From Camelus bactrianus (lineage: Eukaryota > Chordata > Mammalia > Artiodactyla > Camelidae): a stretch of DNA of 64,000 nt. Below are positions 11,563 through 22,400 of the stretch, piece by piece (position 1 is the first letter of the stretch; every line of letters begins with the position of its first letter). The stretch is from positions 37,899,206-37,963,205 of the forward strand of contig NC_133555.1 of NCBI RefSeq assembly GCF_048773025.1, given 5' to 3'. The notes under the pieces are model-generated. The model did not search any database, was not told where the DNA came from, and saw nothing but the letters and a program-made list of their open reading frames with translations. Both the position numbers and the translations under genes were made by a program.

Positions 11563-11997
11563 CCTGTGTGCTTCCTGATATCCATCCCAATGGTAGTGAT
11601 GCCAAGACAGGGAGGTTGGTTCTGCCGTCCCCAGAGGACGACACAACAAAGCTGGGTGGTGGAGGGGGAATGAGGTGAGGGGGAAGGGAGGGTGGGCTTC
11701 TGGGTCAGTCACTGGGGATATGACCTGTGCTCTGGCCACGGTCCTCCAGCCCCCAGACACTGCCCGTAAGTGTCACCCTTCCTCTTCTTGCAGACAGACA
11801 GGCTGTCTGCTTTCTACTGCTTGTCCAAATTCCCTGGATGCCGAAGCCATTCCGTTTTAGTCCTCCTTTAGAGGCACCTCCTTAAACGTCAGTTTTGAAA
11901 AGCCTAGAATTGGCAGCAAAATGGACCCTTCAGATTCTCAAAGAATTTAAACACTCACGCTGCTTCTGAAATGGACATGAGAAAGCACACAATTTCT
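11563..11997. other. Unique non-coding DNA, nothing recognised
   Basis: No exon or repeat recognised. The right end leads directly into the duplicated segment at 11998. Confidence 0.5.
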
Positions 11998-12080
11998 ACA
12001 CGCAAAGCAATCCTCTGTGGAACGGGCTCAGCTCTCGGCCACTGTGTGTGATGCTTTGAGACTAACTATTGACCAAAGGG
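11998..12080 (+). repeat. Ancient duplicated segment, copy A
   Basis: This 83-base stretch aligns by hand to 13199-13280 at about 60 of 82 positions. The longest shared runs are cagctctcggcca (13 bases), caaaggg and tgctNtgag. The order of blocks is the same with one single-base gap. I do not recognise the family. The surroundings are unique and gene-free. It may be two relics of an ancient repeat, or a local duplication of a regulatory element. Confidence 0.55.
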
Positions 12081-12254
12081 AAACGAAGTTAAAAATCTTC
12101 AAACAATTCAACACCAGTGCACAAATGCAATGAGAACTGCTGCCTTCCCCAGTCATCTTTTAGCAAGTAAGTTCAATTCTGAATCACTTGGAAATAGTTC
12201 CAACTAGTTGGAAAATTTCTCAAAGATAAGGCTTTGCTGAGATAGCTGGGGCTT
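12081..12254. other. Unique non-coding DNA
   Basis: AT-rich unique sequence between copy A of the duplicated segment and a MIR. No gene or motif stands out. Confidence 0.45.
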
Positions 12255-12420
12255 CGTGTCTGAAAGACCCAGAAGCTTGGTTCTTTGCCCTGTGGGGTCT
12301 TGGGAAAGCCACGAGACCTCAGTCTATTCATCATAAAATGGGGACAGTAATGCCCTCAGTGTGCTGTTGCAGGGATCAAACCAGATAATGCTGCTAACAG
12401 TGGGAAGAACAGCTGAGCCC
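12255..12420 (+). repeat. MIR SINE
   Basis: 'cttgggaaagccacgagacc' then 'ctattcatcataaaatgggg' then 'acagtaatgccctcagtgtg' follow the MIR core in sense orientation, and 'gggatcaaaccagataatgc' is the later part. Confidence 0.75.
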
Positions 12421-13198
12421 AACATACCTCAGTTTTTATTCTCTTTGCCCTTGGGACGCTCATTCTGGTCAAAGGTGGAGAATTTTCACACCTGTCCCAA
12501 GCGTCCCTGCAAGTTTCTTTCTGATTCAGCGTCTAAAAAAATTGAACTGGATGCTAAAAAATTTGGTAACCAGTGATTCAAAAAAACAAGCAAAAGACAT
12601 GTAAGTACTGAAGACGAGTTAATAGCCTGGTCCCTGGTCCCTTGAAGGGAAAACCAGTTTAATCTAGTAGACTCTGAACATGGAAGCTTCCTTCGCAATG
12701 ACTGCTGGACACAAGTGTTAACTGTTACCTACACAACCGTAAAATTAGTCAGCAACTTCCAGTTAAAGCTCCCATTCCAAACAATAAGAGAATAAGCGGA
12801 AACCAAATCCTTCCAATCAAGCTGAGGAACGGGATGAGAGAAATAAGAACGCTGCACATGCCAGTCATGAGGAAGGTGAGGATTTAAATCCTTGGGGACG
12901 GAATTCTGCAGGGGCTTCGGTCTTTATCCTGCTCTTCCGATACACCCCACGCTGGGAGTTTACGATGCAAAGTTGCAAAGGAAGGGATGTGTGGGCAAAT
13001 GAGAAATCACAGCTCGGCCTGTGGGTTGGCGGTGTCTGGTTTCTGTTGGGATGGAACTGGGTGGGAAGGGGACAGACTCAAAAAGTACAACTATTGAGAC
13101 CTGGTGCAAACATCCCAGCCGAACGGCAGCCTGAGACAGAGCAATGCAGCTGCCAGCTTTCCTCCCACAGAAATTGCATCTGCCCGACAATGCAACCA
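12421..13198. other. Unique non-coding DNA, nothing recognised
   Basis: No exon, RNA gene or repeat recognised between the MIR and copy B of the duplicated segment. Confidence 0.5.
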
Positions 13199-13280
13199 AC
13201 ATGCAAAGAAATCCTCCTCCGAGTGGATGCAGCTCTCGGCCATCATGTCTTCTGCTCTGAGCCTAATTAACGACAAAGGG
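13199..13280 (+). repeat. Ancient duplicated segment, copy B
   Basis: This stretch pairs with 11998-12080 (about 73 percent identity by hand alignment, same orientation, 1.2 kb apart). It contains a cctaattaacga homeodomain-type box that is changed in copy A. Similarity fades quickly on both sides, so the shared unit is short. Confidence 0.55.
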
Positions 13281-13535
13281 TCATCTTATCTTTGCATCCT
13301 GATTTTGTTTTTGGTTCACTCTCAATGTGGGTTGTCGCGAACCCAGTCCATTGGAAAGGGATTATGGAACAACCTTCCCCACCCCTCCTCTCTGCACAGA
13401 GCCTCCCACCCTTCCCCCACCCTCAAGTCCTTGCTGCTGGGACTAAATCTACAAGCGTGCAAGTGCCATTAACTGACATTCATCAAAACACTCTCCATTG
13501 TTCGTAGACAGGAGCGGCCGAGAGGTGGAAATTAC
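13281..13535. other. Unique non-coding DNA
   Basis: C-rich patch near 13375-13430, otherwise unremarkable. Confidence 0.45.
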
Positions 13536-14200
13536 TTGGCATTTCATTTTAATCTGTATTGAAGACTTGCCTGACAAAACATATTAAGTGTAAGAATTGC
13601 CGGCTTGGGAATGAAGCTATGTTTATGGCTTGCTCCGTATTTCCCTTTCCTAAAGGAAAGGAAATGACACTTCCCCATCCTTCCCCTACCTCCTGCAGCT
13701 TACCAGCCCCCCCACCCCACCAGCATCATCCACGAAACCTCAACATTTAATTTTCCTTTGTGAGGGCAGCTTTTGTTAGCAGTGTCTGTAAGATGGTAAT
13801 ACACATTCTGTGCCTTGGCGCCAGCATCTGAGATGAAAAACAACAACAAAACCCCAACAAACTCTGTCTTTAATATGGTGTTATCGGCGGCATCTCCCTC
13901 GGGATGGTACATTGTGGCCATGGAACTGCAGATCACAAGGCTGTGTGCTTCTCTGGAGAGACACTGTCACCAAAGGCTTCCGACAAAGCATGGATGCCAT
14001 GCTAATGGATGCGCATAATTACCAAGGGACACGGATTCTCCCTGCTGAATTCTGTCGGGCGCGGAGTGCACCAGTGCATGTACCGTGCTTGCGACTCTAG
14101 TTTATGTTCTGTGGATCCTGACATTTTACGCTTTTATCTTTCAGAGTAATTTCGCCTTGCATCGAAAAATAAAAGTAATTAGAGGCTCTCAGAGACAAAA
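13536..14200. promoter_or_regulatory. Candidate regulatory block
   Basis: Unique sequence with a TAATTA homeodomain core at 14016-14021 next to a 'gctaatggatgcgcat' stretch, and AT-rich patches near 13540-13600 and 14150-14180. No repeat or protein similarity is recognised. The call rests on texture and motifs only. Confidence 0.25.
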
Positions 14201-14206
14201 GACTGC

Positions 14207-14237
14207 TTATTTTTCTTTCTTTCTTTCTTCCTTCTTT
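14207..14237. repeat. (CTTT)n pyrimidine-rich microsatellite
   Basis: About five ttct/tttc units followed by cttcctt. Short simple repeat. Confidence 0.8.
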
Positions 14238-14364
14238 TTGGTCTGTCTCTTTCTGGATTAGGAAGCTGCTCTTGGGGTAAGACACCAGGTGAGGTCTGCT
14301 CTGCTGTAACTGGCCAAGTTCAGGCCCGAGGATCCAGGACAGGGAGAAACAGTGGCAGACCTAT

Positions 14365-14393
14365 GGGACGGGGAGGGGGGGTGGGGTGTGGGG
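14365..14393 (+). other. Possible G-quadruplex
   Basis: Several runs of three to seven G lie within 29 bases with loops of 1 to 3 bases. This fits the usual pattern for an intramolecular G-quadruplex on the plus strand. Confidence 0.5.
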
Positions 14394-15400
14394 CTATCAC
14401 AGGTCAGCAAGGGACCGCAGGGACACCTGGGCTTTACCCATTCTTATACTTTCTTTGCTTAGGAACCTTCTGATGGTGCAAACTGGTGCTTGTTTGGGTG
14501 GAGGTGGCATAGAGAAATGCTGTCTCTGTTTTGGGGTTTACGGTGATAAAATCAGTGCCCTGGGCCATTCTAGACTTCTGCTTCCTGCTAAACTTTCTAT
14601 TTTGAAGCTTTGAAGTGCCACAAGCCTCTGAAGGTGGGAAATTTGACCTTCTGGCCTCGCTTGCTTGACCTTGGTGAGGGTTACATGAGCCACAGTCTGT
14701 CTGGGGAGGCCTCTGCTGTCCATCACCTTGGCTGGGAATACACAAGATGTGTTCATTTCAGCCCTTCGATTGAACTTTAGCTGTTTCCAGGATTTGGGGA
14801 ATCAGGTGCTGAGAGCAGAGGAAAGACGAGGAGAGGTGCTTTGTCTCCTCCAGGTGAGGCGCAGGCACCAAAGGCTGTAGCCAGGGCTCCCCTGGAGGGG
14901 GCTCCCCAAACACTTCACACTGTAAGCCCCGAGGGCTTCTAGCTAGGACTCCCCACACAACCCACAGTTCTCACGACAGGATGAAGACCACAGGAATCTC
15001 GAATTTTGTGTGGGGGCGGGACTAGGGGAACCCACTTCAGAGTGATGGAGAAGTCGCCCACCTGGGTGACAGCTCGAGGGCTGGACCTAGTGGTTCTGTC
15101 CCAGCACAGGTATCAGACCACCTTGCTCCTTCACCTCCACATGTGCACCTCAGGTCAAATTTTGATAAAAGCCTACATGTTTTTTGGAAAGTGTGCGTGC
15201 GCTTTTCTGTAATACACGTTATAAAGCTGCTTGCTGCTAAATTCATAAAATGCAGCTATCTCACACTGACACCCAGAGAAGAATCTGTTTGTCATGAGGG
15301 CTAGGAGGCTTGTGACCAGTCAAGCCCTGAACAGATCCAGCTCTTCCTTCCTCTCATGCCCCATCCAGGCTACTTTGATGCGCTCGAGAAATTCACACCC
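14394..15400. other. Unique non-coding DNA, nothing recognised
   Basis: No gene or clear repeat. The 103-codon minus-strand frame near 14434-14745 has no recognisable protein features. Confidence 0.5.
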
Positions 15401-15720
15401 TTGCAGCTCAAAGACGTCATCTTTTGAAAAGATGTGAAGAAAATAACACCCTGTTTTAAACCATTATTTCAGTCTGTTGCCTTTTGATTAGCAAGATAAA
15501 TACTTTAAGAGAGACTTGCACATGGCCAGGTTTCAGGGGCAGATGTGAATGGAATGGTAATTACTTGCTAAGAGTCATAGAGAATTAATGAAATTAACCA
15601 CACGGTACAGTCACATCGGGTCTAGAAAGCTTAAGCAAGACAACATCTATTCTAAATTCATCGTACACAGTTCTGATTCTATGTCATATAAAAATTATGT
15701 TAAATAAGTAACAGTGCTCC
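15401..15720. promoter_or_regulatory. Candidate regulatory block with palindrome and homeodomain sites
   Basis: AT-rich unique DNA. It contains a gacgtcat CRE-like site ending at 15420, which overlaps a perfect inverted repeat catctttt-g-aaaagatg at 15418-15434. It also has ggtaattac near 15557 and taatgaaatta (TAAT-N3-ATTA) at 15586-15596. No coding frame is present. The function is inference. Confidence 0.3.
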
Positions 15721-15985
15721 ATTAGCTTCCCCTGGAACAAACTGAAAGTCTTTTTCCTCCAGGAAGTAATTTCTCAGATTATCAAATGGAGTCTCTTCCA
15801 GTTCCCTGACCCCAAGTTCCACCTGCAGGATGAGGGCATCCAGCCGAGACGTGACTGGGAAAGCCGGGTGAGCGCCCTAACCATTTCCCACTGTCTTTCA
15901 CATTAGCCTGTTTGATTTTCATCATGGTCTGTATCTCCACCTGGAACTATGCCTTCCTGGCTTCACTTACACGACTCTCCACTGG
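15721..15985. other. Unique non-coding DNA
   Basis: Nothing recognised between the candidate regulatory block and the L2 tail. Confidence 0.45.
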
Positions 15986-16108
15986 CACATAAGCTTTGTG
16001 AGGGTGGGAACCTGGTCTGATCTGTCTGTCACCTTGGTATCTTTGGCTCCAAGAGCAGTGCCTGGCATGCCCGAGATGCTCCAGGTGAGCCTGTTGAATG
16101 AGAAGCAG
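15986..16108 (+). repeat. L2 LINE 3' end fragment
   Basis: 'ataagctttgtgagggtggg' then 'gagcagtgcctggcatgccc' then 'tgttgaatgagaag' follow the last part of L2. It is a non-coding tail of an ancient CR1-clade LINE. Confidence 0.65.
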
Positions 16109-17751
16109 CAGCAGCACTCCCATGCTCCCCTCCATCTCTGCTGTCCCCCTGGCTTTGCACAGAGCAGGACTGACGAAGCAGTTCAGGAGAGTCGCATGGA
16201 AGCTGACGACGTTCTGGGAAGAACCTAAGCTCAGAATTACGGCGACGGTGAGAGCTATACATCAGAAGGAGGCATCAAATATCACGGGTAAAAGCCCCAA
16301 GACCCCAGGCTAGTATCACAGCCTCGGGACAAATGCTATGGTTTCGGGTCTGCATGGTTAAGACTGGAAATAACTGCAGAACAAACAGGAAGGGGAGGAG
16401 GAGAAGGAGAGAGTTGTAGAAAGCAATGAAGTTGAGCACTAAGCTAAGAGTCACGTGGCGAGGCCAAGAAGAGCTGTGTGATGCCGTCCAGAATTTAGGA
16501 TGTGCGTGTGCCTGTGCGAAACTGGCCCCCACCAGCGGAAAACCTGAGGCCCTGGAGGACTTCGCCATGACCCTCTCCAGTTCCAAGCACAAGAAACAGT
16601 TCTTTGACTATTTCTTCTTCCAGATCCAACCATGTGTCAACAGACCCTCTCGCATGCACGTCACACATTTCCCACAAAAACTTCTCTTAACCTAACCCAT
16701 CATTCAGAACCTGGGGTTGGCTAGAGAAACCCCATGTCTCGGGTTTTCCTGTGGGTAAGTCTTGCCTTGAAGACAAGCAGGCTATATATTTAATTTGCTG
16801 GCTCAGATGTGAACTCCCTTGTAAGTCTTGGACACTGGTTTCTCTGCCTTGCAGTGATGCTGACTCACGAATCCCAACCCTTTCATTCATCAGCCAACCC
16901 TTCTTTAGTTAAGCAGCTGAAGTTGGTATCAGTTTAAAAACTTAACTTGCTCATAACTATTAGTAAGAGAAGAACATATACACGGTGGAAATATTTTTCG
17001 TCATGGATGTGGTCTTTTCTTTCAGGAGCTTTTATATCTCTAAAACACTCAGAATGGTGGGAGGGAATAAACTTCAGGTTGAAACTGTTGCTTTCCTATT
17101 TTCGAATGAGAAACCTGGAGACTTTGTCAGAAAACGCCTACTGTGTGCTGAGTGAGGACAGGCTAGAGGGCGGAGGCCGGAGCCCCGCCCACCCGAGAGC
17201 CCCGCCCACCCCAGCCGCAGTCTGGGCTGACAGGGCTCTGAGGTCTGCTAACCACCTTCCACTGGGTGATCCTCTTACAAACTCAGATTATTCAAAAGAA
17301 TATTGCAATCAGTGATGGAAAAATATGTCTTCATCTAATTATGAGGATACATCAGGAAAACCCCGAATGAGGGATATTCTCTGTATTCTCAAAAGGTGTC
17401 AGTATCATAAAAGACAAGAACGGCTGGGGAACCATTTCAGACGGAAGGTCAAAGACATGACACCCAAACGCAACAAGCATTACTGGACTCGATCGTCGAT
17501 GCAGGGAAAAAGAAAGTGCTTTAAAGGCTGTTACTGAGACAAATGGCAAAATCTGAGTATGGATTGTGGAACTGCATCAATGCGATCAATACAACACTAA
17601 TACAGCTGCATCAATACAATAACAGTGTCTCAGTGTTAAATCTCCTGAATTGAATAATTGCATTTGATTATATTTTCAGGAAATACAAGCTGAAATATTT
17701 AAAGATAAGCTAACTCTCAAATGGCTTAGGAAAAAATGTATGTGTATATAT

Positions 17752-17752
<1 letters not shown>
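16109..17752. other. Unique non-coding DNA, no gene seen
   Basis: No exon recognised. The most notable spot is the GC-box doublet at 17180-17211. The stretch 17300-17750 is AT-rich and leads into a TG microsatellite. Confidence 0.5.
17180..17211. promoter_or_regulatory. Tandem GC-box doublet
   Basis: gagccccgcccaccc occurs at 17180-17194 and again at 17197-17211, a 17-base period. Each unit holds an SP/KLF-type ccccgccc box. It is an isolated GC- and CpG-rich patch in AT-rich surroundings. Whether it acts as a promoter cannot be told. Confidence 0.4.
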
Positions 17753-17804
<52 letters not shown>

Positions 17805-17828
17805 AGTGAGAGACAGACAGACAGAGAA
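17753..17828. repeat. (TG)n then (GACA)n microsatellite
   Basis: About 24 TG dinucleotides are followed by gagagt and gacagacagacag. It is likely polymorphic in length. Confidence 0.95.
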
Positions 17829-18960
17829 GTGATAAAGCAATGACTAATCTGGGTCCAGAATACAGAGAATTCATTGTCCAATTCTTACAGCTCTTCTTTA
17901 AGTTCTAAATTATGTAATTTGGAGGGAATAATTTTTCATTTTCTTTTACCCTTTCTAATTTGAAATATGTCATCTGTAAACACAAGGCAACTGTGAGGTG
18001 TTTTTTTCACAATTTTTTTTTTCAAGGAGGCAGACAAAAGTAATACTTGAAGGAACTGACGTCACATTCATTGCACATCAATTTCTTTATCATGGTATTT
18101 CTTTAAAATCCAATATTCTCTGACCCTGGTCATTACTTCATGTACTACACCATCTTAAACTGTTTCTTAATTTTCTGTCTTGTTGAAAAGCTGCTTTGGG
18201 AGGAAATATGATATTTTAATTTTATATGGAAATAGACAAAACAGATGGTTTATCCTTTTCTTCCAACAGTAGCATGAGACTTCACTCACACAGTACCCTT
18301 TGGCTTTGTAATCAGGTCGGAAAAATAAATTCCTAGTAGTCACTCAACACTTCTTCCTGCTCCTGCCCCTACTTGGCAACTCTGGGGGCTAGTGTGGCTG
18401 GAGGCCCTTGGGAAGCCTGCCTGCCTCTCAGATAAGCAAGGTCAACACAAATGTTGCCTCTCTGACACTAAAACATCCTTTCTTCCATTCAAATGACAGA
18501 TGATCAAGAGGATACAAGCAAGAATATTTTGCTTGGCACATGGCCTAAAAGTTCTAAATTTATGTATTCTATTTTTGCTTCTTTCTCAGATTGGATTAGT
18601 TACTAGGCAACTGAAGTATTTAATTTCATTTGCTAATAGTTACATTTTAATAGAGGCAGCTAGTGTACATGACCGATGCTGCCAAGACAAACAAGCCCCG
18701 GCAGCAGCCTCTGCTGGGCCGTCAAGCGCACCCTTCGCTGGGTTACAGACAAACACCGCTCACAGGCTTACCTTGTGTTTCTCTGACTTCCACATACAGG
18801 AAAAGGGTGTCTCTTTCGGAATTACTTACAGAGAGAATATTTTCAGTGATGTGTTTTCCTCACTCAAAAAGCTACCTGTTTGTGGCATCCTAAACCCTCT
18901 TTTCGATTTCTGGTTCAAGACGGCACAGAGGTTTTCTTTTCCTCATCCAGAAGGAAAATA
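17829..18960. promoter_or_regulatory. Candidate regulatory region with CRE and RFX-type sites
   Basis: AT-rich unique DNA. It contains a full consensus CRE tgacgtca at 18057-18064 followed by 'cattcattgcacatcaat', and an RFX-like X-box gttactaggcaac at 18599-18611 with a spacer of one base. An open frame of 153 codons (18500-18961, plus) crosses the X-box and resembles no protein I know. The whole is better read as non-coding. The regulatory role is inferred. Confidence 0.3.
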
Positions 18961-19773
18961 AATCCTTAACAGCATAGGAAGGGCACCATCAGTGCCCCAG
19001 ATACGCTATTGGTGGGGCAGGTAGATAGAAAAACTAGAATGGTGACAACTGCTACCCTAAACAAGCCCAGCACAGCAGTGGGTTTGGCAGAGAGAAGAGA
19101 GTCTTCTCAATGGTGCTGAAAACCCCCAAATTTGGAGAGAGGGCAGACCATGGGAGGCACTTATAAGGGAAATGACTTACAAGACAGTCTTTAAATACCC
19201 CGGACCAACCTTTCCTGCCCCTTCCCACAGCGTGTAGGAGGCTAGATGTAGTGTGCTATGTAAGTAGCTCTTAAAGTAAAAGGCTGGGGACTGGATGGGA
19301 GAGGGACGGTCCTCCCCGATGTAGAGTCTGGAACATCAGGTGGAGAGCACAAGGTCCCTCCACGGACAGAGTCAAGGGTGAGGGGAGCAAAAGAGAAACA
19401 CCATGCAGCACAGACCTCAGCCATGGGGAACTGCATCCCCTCAAGGCAAAGCTTCCCTGTGGGACCCCCGCTGAGGGTCCCTAGCTGGCCTGGCTGTTCT
19501 CTTCCCAGGTGCTCTGGAGGGAAATCTGTCATGCTCCCCACGAATTGCCATGTGGTTCTTAACCATCCCTCCCATTCAGAGGAGGGACCTGCAGTGGGAA
19601 CCAAGCGTATGATTGCTGAGGACACACAGGATGGTCACCAACACCCAGCCACACACTTCTGCGTTTTAACTCGTGAATGGACCCACGAGGATTAAGAGAC
19701 ACTTGAGGAAATACTTTGCACAACAGAGAAAGATGAAAAACCAACCGGAACTAGACTCCAATGCAGATAAGAG

Positions 19774-19774
<1 letters not shown>
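18961..19774. other. Unique non-coding DNA, nothing recognised
   Basis: Overlapping chance frames on both strands (19242-19695). No exon or repeat recognised. Confidence 0.5.

Positions 19775-19821
<47 letters not shown>
19775..19821. repeat. (AC)n microsatellite
   Basis: About 23 uninterrupted AC units. Confidence 0.95.
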
Positions 19822-19823
<2 letters not shown>

Positions 19824-20155
19824 TGATATCTTCAGAGAGATACCGCATTAAGAAAACAAGAGGAGGCTGTTGTGGAAATGGAACAATTAGAGAGCTAGAA
19901 AGAGTCCTTGGAAGCTAAATACATGTAAAAATTCACTCAAGATTTTTCCTGGGAAGGGTAGGTTATCAATTCTGATTAAAATGGTCTTTTCCTATCAATG
20001 ATGAGAATTAGATGCTCTGCTTTAAACAACCAAAGAAAAGGATGGAGAAATTCCAAAGCCCCCAAGGAAAAAAAAGAAAAAGAAAAAGAATACACTATGA
20101 GATTAGCCATAAAGAAAAGGGAGGCGTGTTCAAGAGAAAATGAAAATAAATGACA
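19822..20155. other. AT-rich non-coding DNA, possible L1 edge
   Basis: A-rich DNA leading into the L1M fragment. An AAAAAG-type purine run lies near 20068-20091. The exact left edge of the L1 is unclear. Confidence 0.4.
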
Positions 20156-22062
20156 GGGATATGTTCAAACACGTCAATATTTATAATAAATAAAAATACT
20201 CATTAAAAGACAGACTTTCCGATGGGAATATTTAGAACTCAGCTGTATGTTATTTACAAAAGACTTAAAATGGCACAAAATAGAATGATTAGAGATAAAC
20301 CTAATACATGTTATCAAAAAGAAAGCAAAAATGCAGTATTAATATTAGACAAAAATAGAATTCAAGGTCAAAAGCAAAGGACTATTTTATATGGATTAAA
20401 GATACAAAGTAACAGTCACAAGGCCTTTTCATTGAACGCCACAGCATGGAGTTATGTAACAAGTGGTAGAAATGCAAGCAGGAACTATGAAATCCAGGAT
20501 CATAGTGGGAAACTTTAGCACAGCTTTCTTAGAAATTGACAGATCAAGTAGACAAAAAAAAAAAAAAAAAAGGTAAGGATATAGATGATTTGATGGATTA
20601 CATATTTAAACTCAGATCCCAACCAGAAAACATGTGTTTAAATTTCCATGGGGCACTTAAAAAATATCTAGTCACATATTTGGCCACAAATAAAATCTCA
20701 ATAAAACCCTCAAAAGAGAAATACTACAGGCCTCTTGGAACTCTAACCCAAGAATTAATTTATAAAAGAAAATCGAAGGAAACTGGAGACCACTCAGCTC
20801 AGAATCTACAGGATGCATCAAAGAGGGGCTCCACCTTTAACATGTGTTGGGAACACAAGTAAGATGAAAAATGCACAGAACAATCATCTCAAAAATTGAG
20901 CTAATAAACAAAGTAGAAGAAAGGCAGTCCAACAGAGAGAAAAACAGGCACTGTTTGTTTCATCATTAAAACCAAAATAAGTTTAAACACCCATAAAAGA
21001 GACCAGTTGAGAAAAAAAAAATTAAACAAAACAAAATCAGGGCTAATAAAGGGGATATAATTATAGACTGGATTTCATTTCAAAATTATTAGAGAATATG
21101 TATGCAAATTCCAAAAGATTTGGGGAAAAATTTGAAAATGGAAATAAAATGGTTTTCAAGGAACATATACATGACTAAAATGACTCAGTGAGAGGCAGGA
21201 GACCTGAAAAGACCAGTAACTCTAGGAACAGAAAGTTGAAAAAGGAGTCAAAGGCGATCCCCGTCCCACCTCGAGCCCCCACCACCCAGGTCCCAGGACC
21301 AGATGGTTTTACCACTCACTCCTCCTCTTTTTTTTTTTTTTTTCTCACTTTAAACACCTTTCAAGTTTGAAGTACATATTAATTCCTGTGCTAGACTGCT
21401 GTGGGATGTAGAAAATATGTAAAGATTCTCAATTTATTCTACAAAGCAAGTAGTATAACCTAGATACCAAAAAATGGACAGGATGGCACTAACGGAGCCA
21501 TGTCCAGACCAACAAATCAAAATGCCTACAAAAGCCAGGCCGGGCATTTAATAAACAGAAATTCAGTATTTAACAGGAAACTTAGTACAAATTTAATAGC
21601 ATGACCCAAAGGGAGTGGTCCAAGACTGCATGGAGAACACACGTCCCCTCCGAAAGAGGTCACCTGTTTGGTGCACAGCAGGCATCAGAAGTACAGTCTT
21701 ATTAATGCATATATAAGCAAAAATCTGAAATATAGTGACCAATCAAAACGAGTAGTGTCTTGAAAGAGTAACACACCATGACCTAGGAGGGTCTGTGCTA
21801 TGAATGCAGGGAAGACTCAACATTAGAGAAGTCTACTGCTATAATTCTATTATTAATAGATCAGAGGAGGAAAAAAAAAACCACACATGATCATCTTGGT
21901 ATATTCAGTAATGGCATTTAATAAGACTGCACATCCATTCCTAATAAAAATTCTTAATAAGCTAAATTCGGAGAAAACATTGATAAAGGATATAAAGAGA
22001 AGCCTACAAAGCAACCTACTTAACATGGAAAGATTAGCGGCAGGAGAGGGATGCGTGCCCGC
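20156..22062 (+). mobile_element. Ancient L1M LINE, ORF2 fragment
   Basis: Sense-strand L1 ORF2 remnants follow one another in the right order. First come endonuclease-region phrases ('gctgtatgttatttacaaaa' for the usual 'tatgctgtctacaagaaa', and later 'gggaaactttagcacagc'). Then come reverse-transcriptase-region phrases near 21860-22030 ('atgatcatcttggtatattc', then 'aacctacttaacatgg'). The copy has many stops and length changes, so it is dead. Its 3' half and 3' UTR are missing. A-run 20553-20571 and T-run 21327-21344 interrupt it. I place it in the older L1M groups, exact subfamily not determined. Confidence 0.75.
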
Positions 22063-22400
22063 CAGAGTCGCCGCTGTCCCATGTGACCCCAGTGGTCTTG
22101 GGCAAGGCAGCGACGGAACAGGAAGTGAGGTAGAAATATTGGAAAGGAAGAGAATCAAAAACACAGTTCTTTTCCAAGTATGTGATTGTCATCCTCCAAA
22201 ACCATTTTCATCTTGAAAATGGTGAGAACTACTAAACTCGTTCAGCCAGGTGCCTGGATATAGGATCTCTTTCTCTGTAGCTATAGCTCCGCGCCACGGG
22301 AATACAGCTATGCAAAGTGAAGAGAAGAAAGAAGACTGGCTAGGGACCTTGGGCACCAAAGAGTGCCATGGTGGTGCGTTTCCTGGGCTTTCCTTTTGCC
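22063..22400. other. Junction between two L1M elements
   Basis: Sequence between the ORF2 fragment and the next L1. It may be the outer 5' UTR of the second element, or unique DNA. It has a higher GC content than the L1 coding parts. No gene seen. Confidence 0.35.

Noticed and set aside
14140-14215. Possible third, inverted copy of the duplicated 82-bp segment
   Set aside because: A short likeness (taattagaggctctcagag) to the reverse complement of copy B, but the similarity stops after about 25 bases and needs several gaps.
18500-18961. 153-codon plus-strand open frame in AT-rich DNA
   Set aside because: No known protein features and no recognised splice or promoter context. Better read as non-coding candidate regulatory DNA.
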